A stretch of 64,000 nucleotides of DNA, taken from assembly GCA_031277855.1 (NCBI GenBank), contig JAITLO010000027.1:91268-155267 (forward strand), in the 5' to 3' direction. The stretch is from Acidovorax sp. (GTDB lineage Bacteria; Pseudomonadota; Gammaproteobacteria; Burkholderiales; Burkholderiaceae_C). Each line of letters starts with the position of its first letter. Within the stretch, counting starts at the first letter, position 1. A program made the position numbers and the translations under genes. Of the stretch, positions 35,164-43,998 are shown in pieces. The notes under the pieces were generated by a model. It ran no database searches. It was not told where the DNA came from and was given only the letters and a program-made list of their open reading frames with translations.

Positions 35164-36564
35164 ATGAGCAAGCTCGCAACCGGGGCGCCACCCGAAACAC
35201 AGGGCGCACACCTGAAAAAAGTCCTGGGGACTTTCCAGCTCTGGGGCATTGCCGTAGGCCTGGTGATCTCGGGCGAGTACTTTGGTTGGAGCTATGGCTG
35301 GGCCAGCGCGGGGACTCTGGGCTTTTTGGTGGCCACCACGCTGGTGGCACTGATGTACACCAGCTTCATCTTCAGCTTCACCGAGCTGACCACGGCCATC
35401 CCCCATGCAGGTGGCCCGTTTGCCTATGCGCGCCGCGCCTTTGGCCCCGTGGGCGGCTTTGTGGCCGGCTTTGCCACCCTGGTGGAGTTTGTGTTTGCGC
35501 CGCCCGCCATCTCCCTGGCCATTGGCGCTTATCTGAACGTGCAGTTTCCGTCCGTCAACCCCAAGTACATCGCCCTGGGTGCCTATGCCTTGTTCATAGG
35601 TCTGAACTGGCTGGGCGTGGGTATTGCTGCCACCTTCGAGCTGCTGGTGACGCTGCTGGCCATTTTCGAGCTGTTGGTCTTCATGGGCGTGGTCAGCCCG
35701 GGCTGGAGCTGGTCACAGTTTGCGTCCCTGGGCTGGGCGGGCTCGGACACGTTCAACGGCGCCGCACTGTCCGGCATCTTCGCCTCCATCCCATTTGCGA
35801 TCTGGTTCTTTCTGGCCATTGAAGGCGCAGCCATGGCGGCCGAGGAGGCACGCGATCCGCAGCGCACCATTCCCAAGGCTTATATCGCCGGCATTCTGAC
35901 CCTGGTGAGCCTGGCCTTTGGCGTGATGATCATGGCCGGCGGCGTGAGTGACTGGCGCCAGCTGGCCAATATCAACGACCCGCTGCCCCAGGCCATGAAG
36001 GCCGTGCTGGGCGGGCAAAGCGGCTGGCTGCACATGATGGTGTGGATAGGCTTGTTTGGCCTGATCGCCTCTTTCCACGGCATTTTGATGGGCTACTCGC
36101 GCCAGATCTTTGCCCTGGCCCGCGCCGGCTACCTGCCCGCCTATTTCGCCGCACTCAGCCCGCGCTTCAAGACGCCGCACCGCGCCTTGCTGGCCGGTGG
36201 CGTGATCGGCGTGGCCGCCATCTTCAGCGATGAATGGGTCAGCTTTGGCGGCCAGACGCTGACGGCCAACATCGTCACCATGTCGGTGTTCGGTGCCATC
36301 GTGATGTACATCACCTCCATGGCAGCACTATTCCAGCTGCGCCGGACCGAGCCCCATATGGCACGCAGCTACCGCGCGCCGCTCTACCCCTTCTTCCCCT
36401 TGCTGGCCTTGATCCTGGGCCTGGTCTGCCTGGGCGCCATGCTGTGGTTCAACCCGGTGCTGGCCTGTGTCTTCCTGGGCTTGATGGGCCTGAGCTGGCT
36501 GTATTTCCTGCACACGGAAGAACACCGCGCCCAGATGGAGCCTGATGCCATGTTGGAGGGTTGA
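35164..36564 (+). CDS. eat: Ethanolamine permease (APC superfamily)
   Basis: A 466-residue membrane protein with about twelve hydrophobic segments in the amino acid-polyamine-organocation superfamily. The N-terminal signature GEYFGWSYGWASAGTLGF and the later EEARDPQRTIPKAY are typical of the ethanolamine permease branch. It is encoded before eutB and eutC and after the divergent regulator, which supports ethanolamine uptake. No carboxysome-like shell genes are nearby, so this is the shell-free type of ethanolamine pathway. Confidence 0.93.
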   Translation: MSKLATGAPPETQGAHLKKVLGTFQLWGIAVGLVISGEYFGWSYGWASAGTLGFLVATTLVALMYTSFIFSFTELTTAIPHAGGPFAYARRAFGPVGGFVAGFATLVEFVFAPPAISLAIGAYLNVQFPSVNPKYIALGAYALFIGLNWLGVGIAATFELLVTLLAIFELLVFMGVVSPGWSWSQFASLGWAGSDTFNGAALSGIFASIPFAIWFFLAIEGAAMAAEEARDPQRTIPKAYIAGILTLVSLAFGVMIMAGGVSDWRQLANINDPLPQAMKAVLGGQSGWLHMMVWIGLFGLIASFHGILMGYSRQIFALARAGYLPAYFAALSPRFKTPHRALLAGGVIGVAAIFSDEWVSFGGQTLTANIVTMSVFGAIVMYITSMAALFQLRRTEPHMARSYRAPLYPFFPLLALILGLVCLGAMLWFNPVLACVFLGLMGLSWLYFLHTEEHRAQMEPDAMLEG

Positions 36565-36568
36565 AACG

Positions 36569-36660
36569 GCACCCCCTGAGCGGCTGCGCCGCGTCCCCCT
36601 CGACGCCTTCGCCGCGAGGCGGCTCTTGCTCGGCGTCTCTGAGCTGTGCCGCGCCAGTTT
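36569..36660 (+). repeat. Intergenic repeat A, copy 7 (after eat)
   Basis: caccccctgagcggctgcgcc starts five bases after the permease stop codon (36570-36590), and the copy runs to gcgccagttt. The central part has a different hairpin (cgccttcgccgcgaggcgg) from other copies. Confidence 0.82.
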
Positions 36661-36681
36661 GTGTGCTGCGCGCATGGGTTT

Positions 36682-36722
36682 ACGCCCTCGCCCCGAAGGG
36701 GAGAGCGTTGGGGTGAGGGGGA
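36682..36722 (+). repeat. Intergenic repeat B, copy 4, short (before eutB)
   Basis: The ccctcgccccgaaggggag hairpin and the tail gcgttggggtgaggggg (36684-36721). The first hairpin of the longer copies is missing. Confidence 0.72.
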
Positions 36723-36762
36723 GCCCCTGAATCACTGAGATAAGACACAAGGAAGCACCAAC

Positions 36763-38163
36763 ATGCGCTACCACACCACATTGGGCGGCCAAGGCTATGA
36801 ATTTGGGGATCTGCGCCAGGTCATGGCCCATGCCAGCCCGGCGCGCTCCGGCGACTATCTGGCGGGCTTGGGCGCATCCACGGCGCAGCAGCGCATGGCG
36901 GCCCGCCATGTGCTGGCCGATCTGCCGCTCAAGGTGTTTTTGAGCGAGGCGCTGATCCCTTATGAGCAGGACTGCATCACCCGCCTGATCATGGACAGCC
37001 ATGACGCTGCGGCCTTTGCCCCCGTGGCCCACTTCACCGTGGGCGATTTTCGCAACTGGCTGCTCAGCGATGCGGCGTCCACCTCCGCACTCCAGGCTTT
37101 GGCTGCCGGGCTGACGCCGGAAATGGTGGCCGCCGTCAGCAAGATCATGCGCAACCAGGACTTGATTGCCGTGGCGCGCAAATGCCAGGTCGTTACCCGG
37201 TTTCGCAACACCATAGGCTTGCCCGGCCACCTGGCCGTGCGCCTGCAGCCCAACCACCCCACGGACGATGTGCGCGGCGTGGCCGCATCGGTGCTGGATG
37301 GGCTGATGCTGGGTGCAGGCGATGCGGTGATAGGCATCAACCCCGTCTCGGACAGCATGAGCACCTTGGCCAGGCTGTGCCATATGTTTGACGAGCTCAT
37401 TGCGCGCTTTGCCATCCCCACCCAGTCTTGCGTGCTCACCCATGTGACCAACACCCTGGCACTGATGAACAGCGGCGTGCCCGTGGACCTGGTGTTCCAG
37501 TCGATAGGGGGCACCGAGCAAACCAACCAGAGCTTTGGCGTCACCCTGTCCATTCTGGACGAGGCCCATGATGCCGCCCAGGCCCAGCAACGCGGCACGC
37601 TGGGCCGCAATCTGATGTACTTTGAGACCGGCCAGGGCAGTGCCTTGTCGGCCAATGCCCACCATGGCGTGGACCAGCAGACCTGCGAGGTCCGCGCCTA
37701 TGCGCTGGCCAGGCGCTACCAGCCGCTGCTGGTCAACACCGTGGTGGGATTCATCGGCCCGGAGTACCTCTACGACGGCAAGCAAATCATTCGCGCCGGC
37801 CTGGAAGACCACTGCTGCGGCAAGCTGCTGGGCCTGCCCATGGGCTGCGACATTTGTTATACCAACCACGCCGAAGCCGACCAGGACGATATGGACACGC
37901 TGATGGTGCTGCTGGGCAGCGCAGGGCTGAACTTTCTGATTGGTGTGCCCGGTGCCGATGACATCATGCTCAACTACCAGAGCACCTCGTTTCACGACGC
38001 TCTGTTTCTGCGCAACACCCTGGGCCTGCAACGCGCCCCCGAGTTCGAGGCCTGGCTGCAGGCCCAGCACATCACCAACAGCCTGGCCAGACTTAACGAC
38101 GCCGCCCCTGGCCGCCTGGCAAGCGCATTGGCCCAGTTGCCCAGTCTGGAGGCTCCGGCATGA
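36763..38163 (+). CDS. eutB: Ethanolamine ammonia-lyase large subunit
   Basis: Cobalamin-dependent ethanolamine ammonia-lyase alpha subunit, 466 residues, converting ethanolamine to acetaldehyde and ammonia with EutC. The family's conserved blocks are intact, for example FRNTIGLPGHLAVRLQPNHP and the ANAHHGVDQQTCEVRAYALARRYQPL region, cited as about residues 303-330, and DICYTNHAEADQDDM near the C-terminus. The start follows aaggaag. The last four bases overlap eutC (ATGA), so the subunits are coupled. Confidence 0.97.
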   Translation: MRYHTTLGGQGYEFGDLRQVMAHASPARSGDYLAGLGASTAQQRMAARHVLADLPLKVFLSEALIPYEQDCITRLIMDSHDAAAFAPVAHFTVGDFRNWLLSDAASTSALQALAAGLTPEMVAAVSKIMRNQDLIAVARKCQVVTRFRNTIGLPGHLAVRLQPNHPTDDVRGVAASVLDGLMLGAGDAVIGINPVSDSMSTLARLCHMFDELIARFAIPTQSCVLTHVTNTLALMNSGVPVDLVFQSIGGTEQTNQSFGVTLSILDEAHDAAQAQQRGTLGRNLMYFETGQGSALSANAHHGVDQQTCEVRAYALARRYQPLLVNTVVGFIGPEYLYDGKQIIRAGLEDHCCGKLLGLPMGCDICYTNHAEADQDDMDTLMVLLGSAGLNFLIGVPGADDIMLNYQSTSFHDALFLRNTLGLQRAPEFEAWLQAQHITNSLARLNDAAPGRLASALAQLPSLEAPA

Positions 38164-38993
38164 GCGGGCAGGCGATGAAGCCCAAGGCGGCTGCCCCCGG
38201 CGTTACCGCCATGCCCTGGGGGGAGTGGCGCGCAGCCACCGCCGCACGCATTGCCCTGGGCCGCGCCGGCGTGGCTACGCCTACCAGTGAAAATCTGGAC
38301 TTTGGCTGGGCCCATGCCATGGCGCGCGATGCCATCCACACACCGCTGGACGTGGATGCCCTGGCCCAAGCCCTGCAGGCCGCGGGCCATGTCTGCTGGC
38401 AGGCGCACAGCCAGGCCGAGGACCGTGCCAGCTATCTGCGCCGCCCCGACCTGGGTCGCCAACTGGCCCCCGAGTCCAGCCACAGACTGCAGCAATACGC
38501 GGCTGCCCTGCCCCCGCAGACGCCTAGGCCCGATCTGTGCCTGGTGGTGAGCGATGGCCTGTCCTCGCTGGCCGTGCAGCGCCATGCCGTACCGCTGATT
38601 CAGGCCTTGATGCCTTTGCTCCCGGCGGACTTTCATGTCTCCCCCATCGTGGTGGTGCAGCAAGGCCGTGTGGCCGTGGCCGACGAAGTGGGCGAGCTGC
38701 TGCGGGCACGCTGCTGCGCCATGCTGATAGGCGAGCGCCCGGGGCTGAGCTCGCCCGACAGCCTGGGCATTTATTTGACCCATGGACCACACCGTGGCTG
38801 CCTGGATGCCCAGCGCAACTGCATCTCCAACGTCCGCCCCCAGGGCCTGAGCTACCGCCATGCGGCCTTCAAGCTGGCCTGGCTGCTGCGCCAGGCATTG
38901 CGGCTGGGCCACAGTGGTGTGGCCCTCAAGGACGATAGCGATGCGGAACTGGCCCTGCACCTGAAGACCCATTCCCCCTCGCTGAGTACCTGA
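38160..38993 (+). CDS. eutC: Ethanolamine ammonia-lyase small subunit
   Basis: Beta subunit of ethanolamine ammonia-lyase, 277 residues, which together with EutB binds adenosylcobalamin. Conserved pieces are seen: ARIALGRAG near residue 25, DYLRRPDLGR-like SYLRRPDLGRQL, and the C-terminal LIGERPGLSSPDSLGIYLTHGP. Three bases after its stop codon begins the phosphatase gene. No acetaldehyde dehydrogenase gene is present within the window. Confidence 0.96.
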   Translation: MSGQAMKPKAAAPGVTAMPWGEWRAATAARIALGRAGVATPTSENLDFGWAHAMARDAIHTPLDVDALAQALQAAGHVCWQAHSQAEDRASYLRRPDLGRQLAPESSHRLQQYAAALPPQTPRPDLCLVVSDGLSSLAVQRHAVPLIQALMPLLPADFHVSPIVVVQQGRVAVADEVGELLRARCCAMLIGERPGLSSPDSLGIYLTHGPHRGCLDAQRNCISNVRPQGLSYRHAAFKLAWLLRQALRLGHSGVALKDDSDAELALHLKTHSPSLST

Positions 38994-38995
38994 AT

Positions 38996-40297
38996 ATGTC
39001 CCAAGCCTTCCATCGTCGCCTCGCGGTCAGCGCTTTGCTGGCGGCCATCACCTCGGCTGCACTGCTGGGCGGCTGCGTGTCCTCTCCTGCACACCCCCCT
39101 GCTTCAAGCCAACAGATCCTGGCGACCGGCCAATGGGACCGCTTCAATCGCCAGCAGCTTGATGCCTTGATCCAGCAGCAGGGCAAGCGCAGCCCTTCTT
39201 ACAACCCAGAGCGCCCGCCCTATGCCGTCTTTGACTGGGACAACACCAGTATTTTTCTGGACATTGAAGAGGCTGTGCTGGTCTACCAGCTGGAGCATCT
39301 GCGCTTCGGCGCCACACCGCAGCAGTTGGAAGTCGCACTGCGCCGCAATATTCCGCGCACGGCCTTCAAGTCCGAATACCGCAATGCTGCGGGGCGCGAG
39401 GTGAGCATCAACACCATCGTGCCCGATATCTTGACCAGCTACCGCTGGCTCTACAGCCACTACCAGGGCCTGGCCGGCACCCAGTCGCTGGAGCAGGTAC
39501 GCCAAAGCCCGCACTACCAGGCCTTTATCACCAAGGTGCGCTATCTGTACGAGGCCATTGGCGGCAGCTTTGACCACGACACGGCCTACCCCTGGGTCAC
39601 CTATCTGTTCACCGGGCTGACGGAAGCCGAGGTCCGCAGCATGACGCGGGAGACCGTGCAGTGGCAGCTGGGCCAGCCCATAGAAAAAGTACGCTGGTCC
39701 ACGCCATCGCAACTGCCAGGGCGGGCGGGCATTGTTGAAGTCAGCTGGAAAAACGGGCTGCGCCTGGTGCCCGAAATGCAGAACCTGTACGCCCACCTGC
39801 GCGACGCTGGCTTTGATATCTGGGTCTGCTCCGCGTCTTTTGTCGACGTGGTGCGCGAGATTGCCTCCAACCCCAGCTTTGGCTACCAACAGCCCTCCGA
39901 CAGGGTGCTGGCCATGGAGCTGGAGCGCGACGGCCAGGGGCGTATCCAGCCCGTATTCCGCCAGGGCTATGACCAGACCCAGGGGCCAGGCAAAACGCGC
40001 GCCATACAACGCTTTCTGGTCAGCCGCTATGGCTACGGCCCGGCCCTGGTCGCGGGCGACAGCGAAGGCGACCAGAACATGATGGCCGACTTTGCCGACA
40101 CCCAGAAGGTGCTGATCATCAACCGCCTGCGCGACCCCAGCACGGCCATAGGCCATTTCTCTGCCGAGGCCGTACGCCAGCACGGCAAGCCCGAGGCCCG
40201 CTACCTGCTCCAGGGCCGTGACGACAACAGCGGCCAGTTTGTGCCTTCACAGCTGCACATTCCGCTGCAATCCACCACTGGCAAGGCTTTGCCATAG
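38996..40297 (+). CDS. HAD-superfamily phosphatase lipoprotein, phosphorylcholine/phosphoethanolamine phosphatase-like
   Basis: A 433-residue secreted lipoprotein: signal peptide with lipobox LLGGC (cysteine near residue 28), then a HAD fold with motif I DWDNTS, motif II near VCSAS and motif IV GDSEGDQNMM. These features match the phosphorylcholine phosphatase family of Pseudomonas. Tight linkage to eutBC (two bases after eutC) suggests it frees ethanolamine or choline from their phosphates in the periplasm. The substrate is inferred from the context and not fixed by the sequence. Confidence 0.8.
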   Translation: MSQAFHRRLAVSALLAAITSAALLGGCVSSPAHPPASSQQILATGQWDRFNRQQLDALIQQQGKRSPSYNPERPPYAVFDWDNTSIFLDIEEAVLVYQLEHLRFGATPQQLEVALRRNIPRTAFKSEYRNAAGREVSINTIVPDILTSYRWLYSHYQGLAGTQSLEQVRQSPHYQAFITKVRYLYEAIGGSFDHDTAYPWVTYLFTGLTEAEVRSMTRETVQWQLGQPIEKVRWSTPSQLPGRAGIVEVSWKNGLRLVPEMQNLYAHLRDAGFDIWVCSASFVDVVREIASNPSFGYQQPSDRVLAMELERDGQGRIQPVFRQGYDQTQGPGKTRAIQRFLVSRYGYGPALVAGDSEGDQNMMADFADTQKVLIINRLRDPSTAIGHFSAEAVRQHGKPEARYLLQGRDDNSGQFVPSQLHIPLQSTTGKALP

Positions 40298-40354
40298 GCT
40301 CTTGTCCTGAGCGAACTCCCGGCATGCACCACCACGCCCGATGACTACCCAAAA

Positions 40355-40382
40355 CAAAAGGCTTCCCGAAGAAAGCCTTTTG
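40355..40382. terminator. Bidirectional terminator between the phosphatase and rcnB-like genes
   Basis: The ten-base-pair stem caaaaggctt / aagccttttg lies between the convergent genes. On the minus strand it is followed by a T-rich run, so it terminates the RcnB-like gene best. Confidence 0.82.
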
Positions 40383-40419
40383 CCACAGCGCATGGCTGCG
40401 AGAGTAATGACGGCCGAGA

Positions 40420-40821
40420 TCAATAGCCGTTGAGGATCAGCTGGGCAATCACGCCGGAGGCAATGGCCACCAGCATATAGTCGCCGCCGTACTGCACCCA
40501 GTGGTAGCCACGGGGCGGCGCACTCAGGCGGTGGCCACGCCAGTCCTGCACCACATACTGCGGGCCACGGTACTGGGGTGGCACGCGGTAGCCCTTGACC
40601 CAGCGGTGGTCCGGCCCTGCACCATGGCGGCGGTCATGGTCACGGTCGTCACGGCGTTGTTCACGCGCCCAGTCACGCTGGTCTTTGCGTCGATCATCGT
40701 GCTTGTAATGGCCTTTGCCCTGACCACGGTGGCCGTCATGGTCATCACGGGCCTGGGCCAGGGTGGCCGTCATACCCAAACCCACGGCCAGCATGGCGGC
40801 TATGGCAGACATTTTTTTCAT
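40420..40821 (-). CDS. RcnB-family periplasmic protein
   Basis: A 133-residue secreted protein. A signal peptide (MKKMSAIAAMLAVGLGMTATLAQA) is followed by a His/Asp/Arg-rich stretch (HGHR-like DDHDGHRGQGKGHYKH) and the C-terminal domain with RWVKGYRVPPQYRG and PPRGYHWVQYGGDYMLVAIASGVI, cited as about residues 105-128. RcnB in E. coli affects nickel and cobalt efflux. The charged stretch suggests metal or polyanion binding. The start follows an AGGAG site. No rcnA lies nearby, so the metal role is tentative. Confidence 0.83.
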   Translation of the reverse strand: MKKMSAIAAMLAVGLGMTATLAQARDDHDGHRGQGKGHYKHDDRRKDQRDWAREQRRDDRDHDRRHGAGPDHRWVKGYRVPPQYRGPQYVVQDWRGHRLSAPPRGYHWVQYGGDYMLVAIASGVIAQLILNGY

Positions 40822-41047
40822 GGAGCGCTCCTCTCTGGGGTGAAAGCTTCCCATCCCTTGATGGGGTCTGGGCTCCATGATGCGGGCAATGGCTACCCCA
40901 CGCGAGCGCGTACAGCGGGTTTTACGAACACTTTGCGCGGGACATACAGAGTTTGCAAAGTGCAAGGCTCAGCTTCACTTCGCAGCGCACAACACGCTCT
41001 CAGCCCAGACTTTCGAGGATGAAGCTTCCGCGCCAATCCAGAGGGCG

Positions 41048-41224
41048 CTACACCAACCTGCCGAAGATCAGCACGGCAAAAAAGGCCAGGCCTGCAATCA
41101 CCGTCCACTTGAACACCAGCAGCCCCCAGCGCTTGTACTGCACACGGCCCGTGCCCAGGTAAAAAACAAAGCACAGGGCCGAAGCCAGCAACAGCAAGGA
41201 GGCAATCCAGCGAAACAGCAGCAT
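41048..41224 (-). CDS. Small two-helix membrane protein, 58 residues
   Basis: I do not recognise a family. The frame encodes MLLFRWIASLLLLASALC (first membrane helix), a short basic loop GRVQYKRWG and a second helix TVIAGLAFFAVLIFG, ending RLV. A gggggc stretch before the start could act as ribosome binding site. It lies downstream of lpxC on the same strand with repeat A in between. Codon use is like its neighbours. The call as a real gene is moderately secure. Confidence 0.6.
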   Translation of the reverse strand: MLLFRWIASLLLLASALCFVFYLGTGRVQYKRWGLLVFKWTVIAGLAFFAVLIFGRLV

Positions 41225-41268
41225 GTCAGTGCCCCCCAATGCCACACGCGACTGCCAACGACCCATGA

Positions 41269-41367
41269 AACCGGCGCCCGCCAAGCCAGAGACAGCGAGC
41301 AAGGGCCGCCCCGCCGCGAGGCTGTCGTCCCCCTGTAGGGGAAGGCGCCGAAGGCGACACAGGGGGG
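41269..41367 (-). repeat. Intergenic repeat A, copy 8 (after lpxC)
   Basis: On the minus strand tcccccctgtgtcgccttcgg follows the lpxC TGA directly (ctgtg in place of ctgag). The copy has the ggggcggcccttgc core and ends near cgccggttt. Confidence 0.85.
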
Positions 41368-41368
41368 A

Positions 41369-42292
41369 TCACCACGCCTTGGCAAGCTGCGCAAAGCCCG
41401 CAGGCGCCTTACGGTCGCTGTCAAAGCTGACCTCTTCCCAGGCCGTGGGGTCGGCCAGCAGGGCGCGCAGCAGCTGGTTGTTCATGCCGTGGCCGGAGCG
41501 AAAAGCGCTGTAGCCGGCCAGCAGCGGCTTGCCGATCACATACAGATCGCCCATGGCATCCAGAATCTTGTGCTTGGCAAACTCGTCGTCATAACGCAGG
41601 CCGTCGCTGTTGAGGACTTTGTAGTCGTCCATCACGATGGCGTTGTCCAGACCGCCGCCCAGGGCCAGGCCGTTGTTGCGCAGCATTTCCACATCCTTGG
41701 TGAAACCAAAGGTGCGGGCGCGGGCGATGTCGCGCGGGTAGTTGCCGGCGCCCAGGTCGAACTCCACGGACTGGCCGGTGGAGTCCACCGCAGGGTGGGC
41801 AAAGTCAATCTCAAAGCGCAGCTTGAAGCCGTGGTAGGGGTCAAAACGCGCCCACTTGAGCTTTTCGCCCTCGCCCTCGCGCACTTCCACCGGTTTGAGC
41901 ACCCGAATAAAGCGACGCGGCGCGTTCTGCACCTCCACCCCTGCGCTTTGCAGCAGAAACACAAAGGAGGAGGAGGACCCGTCCAGGATCGGCACTTCCT
42001 CGGCGGTGATGTCGATATAGAGGTTGTCTATGCCCAGGCCGCACAGGGCCGACATCAGGTGCTCGATGGTGTGCACCTTGGCACTGCCCGTGGCAATGGT
42101 GGTGGCCATGCGGGTGTCGGACACCGACTGCGCCGTCACCGGAATGTCCACAGGCTCCGGCAAATCCACACGCCGAAAGACGATGCCCGTATCCGGCTGG
42201 GCCGGGCGCAGAGTCATCTCGACCCGCTGGCCGCTGTGCAAACCCATGCCCACGGCACGGGTGATGGTCTTGAGGGTGCGTTGCTGGAGCAT
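41369..42292 (-). CDS. lpxC: UDP-3-O-acyl-N-acetylglucosamine deacetylase
   Basis: Zinc-dependent committed step of lipid A synthesis, 307 residues, cytosolic. The N-terminal [18 protein letters not shown] and the zinc-binding sites are visible: TIEHLMSAL with the first histidine, and [10 protein letters not shown] with the second histidine and an aspartate. It ends the canonical dcw order after ftsZ, separated by 352 bases with a terminator hairpin and a repeat, so it probably has its own promoter. Confidence 0.97.
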   Translation of the reverse strand: MLQQRTLKTITRAVGMGLHSGQRVEMTLRPAQPDTGIVFRRVDLPEPVDIPVTAQSVSDTRMATTIATGSAKVHTIEHLMSALCGLGIDNLYIDITAEEVPILDGSSSSFVFLLQSAGVEVQNAPRRFIRVLKPVEVREGEGEKLKWARFDPYHGFKLRFEIDFAHPAVDSTGQSVEFDLGAGNYPRDIARARTFGFTKDVEMLRNNGLALGGGLDNAIVMDDYKVLNSDGLRYDDEFAKHKILDAMGDLYVIGKPLLAGYSAFRSGHGMNNQLLRALLADPTAWEEVSFDSDRKAPAGFAQLAKAW

Positions 42293-42396
42293 AGAGAGAT
42301 TTTACCGATGAGAGGAATATTCCTGCTGCCCCAGGCCATGGGAAATCCCAATCACGGCCATTACCTCCAACAGGCTGCGGCCTTGCAGCCGCTCAT

Positions 42397-42427
42397 AGAA
42401 AAAGAGAGCACCTATAGCGCTCTCTTT
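42397..42427 (-). terminator. Hairpin terminator downstream of the ftsZ end of the dcw cluster
   Basis: On the minus strand aaagagagc pairs with gctctcttt, followed by a T run. It lies about 220 bases after ftsZ and before lpxC. A related aaagagagcgct sequence recurs about 60 bases nearer ftsZ. The rest of the 352-base gap holds repeat A and nothing else I can name. Confidence 0.68.
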
Positions 42428-42521
42428 CTACGGTTCAAATAGTTTTCACCTTGAAACCCAGAAGCATCAGGCTGTAAGCGCTCTCTTTTAGAGGGCTCTG
42501 CACATCACCCTAGACCTACGC

Positions 42522-42637
42522 AACTGACGCTGCACAGGTCAGAGGCACCGCGCAAGGGCCGCCCCGCAGCGCTGGTGCCGTCCCCCTCCATCGCGCAGCG
42601 ATAGAGAGGGGGAAGACGCGAAGCGGCTCAGGGGGTG
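42522..42637 (-). repeat. Intergenic repeat A, copy 9 (after ftsZ)
   Basis: On the minus strand acaccccctgagccgcttcgc begins seven bases after the ftsZ stop codon. It has an extended hairpin (ccccctctatcgctgcgcg / cgcagcgata...) and the usual ggggcggcccttgc core. The far end touches a tacgcaac motif like the terminal repeat at 4049. Confidence 0.84.
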
Positions 42638-42644
42638 TATCCGT

Positions 42645-43880
42645 TCAATCCGCTTGTTTCCGCAGAAAGGCCGGGATCTCCAGATCATCCATGCCGCCCG
42701 AAGACAGCGCGTCCACACGGGCCGCTGCCTGGGTGCGGTTGGTACGCCACACGCTGGGCACGTTCATGCCTCCGTAGTCGGCCTGGCCTGCGGCACCGCC
42801 CATGGTGGGCATGCCTGCAGTCACTGCCGCGCCCATGGAGGCCGTGGGCATGGCGTACATGCCGTCGGTGCCGGTGCGCAGACCGCCCTGCACCACCGAC
42901 ATGGGCTGGCGGCGGGCGTTCTGGCGAGCCAGACCGGTAGCCACCACAGTCACGCGGATGTCGTCACCCAGGCTGTCGTCATAGGCGGCGCCGTAGATCA
43001 CGTGTGCATCGGGCGAAGCGTAGGCATTGATGGTGGACATGGCCAGACGCGACTCGGACAGCTTCAGGCTGCCCTTGGCGGCCGTCACCAGCACCAGCAC
43101 GCCACGAGCGCCGGACAGGTCAATGCCTTCCAGCAGCGGGCAGGCCACGGCCTGCTCGGCAGCGATGCGGGCGCGATCCGGGCCGGAGGCACGGGCCGTG
43201 CCCATCATGGCCTTGCCGGGCTCGCCCATCACGGTGCGCACGTCTTCGAAGTCGACGTTCACATGGCCGTACTCGTTGATGATTTCGGCAATGCCGCCCA
43301 CGGCGTTCTTCAGCACGTCGTTGGCATGGGCAAAGGCTTCGTCCTGGGAGATGTCATCGCCCAGCACTTCCAGCAGCTTCTCGTTGAGCACCACGATCAG
43401 CGAGTCGACATTGGCCTCCAGCTCGGTCAGACCGCCGTCGGCATTGGTCATGCGGCGGCTGCCTTCCCAGTCGAAGGGCTTGGTGACCACGCCCACGGTG
43501 AGAATGCCCATTTCCTTGGCCACGCGGGCGATCACCGGCGCAGCGCCGGTGCCGGTGCCGCCGCCCATGCCGGCCGTGATGAACAGCATGTGCGCGCCTT
43601 CGATGGCGGCGCGGATGTCGGTGTCAGCAGCTTCGGCAGCTTCGCGGCCCTTGTCGGGCTTGCTGCCGGCGCCCAGGCCGCTTTGGCCCAGCTGAATGGT
43701 GCGATGTGCATTGCTGCGGATGAGCGCCTGTGCGTCGGTGTTCGCGCACACGAATTCCACGCCCTGCACATTGCAGGCGATCATGTGCTCCACGGCATTG
43801 CTGCCGCCGCCGCCCACGCCGATCACCTTGATGCGCGTGCCCTGGTTGAACTCTTCGGCTTCGATCATTTCGATGGTCAT
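42645..43880 (-). CDS. ftsZ: Cell division protein FtsZ
   Basis: Tubulin-like GTPase that forms the Z ring, 411 residues. The GTP-binding loop GMGGGTGTGAAP is near residue 107, and GVGGGGSNAVEHM lies at the N-terminus. The C-terminal peptide DDLEIPAFLRKQ, which binds FtsA and ZipA, is intact after a variable linker with Gly/Ala/Met. It is last in the dcw run, 118 bases after ftsA; the gap contains a small hairpin (tttcact / agtgaaa). Confidence 0.97.
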   Translation of the reverse strand: MTIEMIEAEEFNQGTRIKVIGVGGGGSNAVEHMIACNVQGVEFVCANTDAQALIRSNAHRTIQLGQSGLGAGSKPDKGREAAEAADTDIRAAIEGAHMLFITAGMGGGTGTGAAPVIARVAKEMGILTVGVVTKPFDWEGSRRMTNADGGLTELEANVDSLIVVLNEKLLEVLGDDISQDEAFAHANDVLKNAVGGIAEIINEYGHVNVDFEDVRTVMGEPGKAMMGTARASGPDRARIAAEQAVACPLLEGIDLSGARGVLVLVTAAKGSLKLSESRLAMSTINAYASPDAHVIYGAAYDDSLGDDIRVTVVATGLARQNARRQPMSVVQGGLRTGTDGMYAMPTASMGAAVTAGMPTMGGAAGQADYGGMNVPSVWRTNRTQAAARVDALSSGGMDDLEIPAFLRKQAD

Positions 43881-43998
43881 GTTGCTGCTCCTGAAATTTG
43901 GTAATGGGTCACTGCTGTTGTTCTGGTTTCACTTCGGTATCGCTGGTAGTGAAAGTCCGTGGGCGGGCCTGTGATGCGTAAACGTCGGGAACACATGG

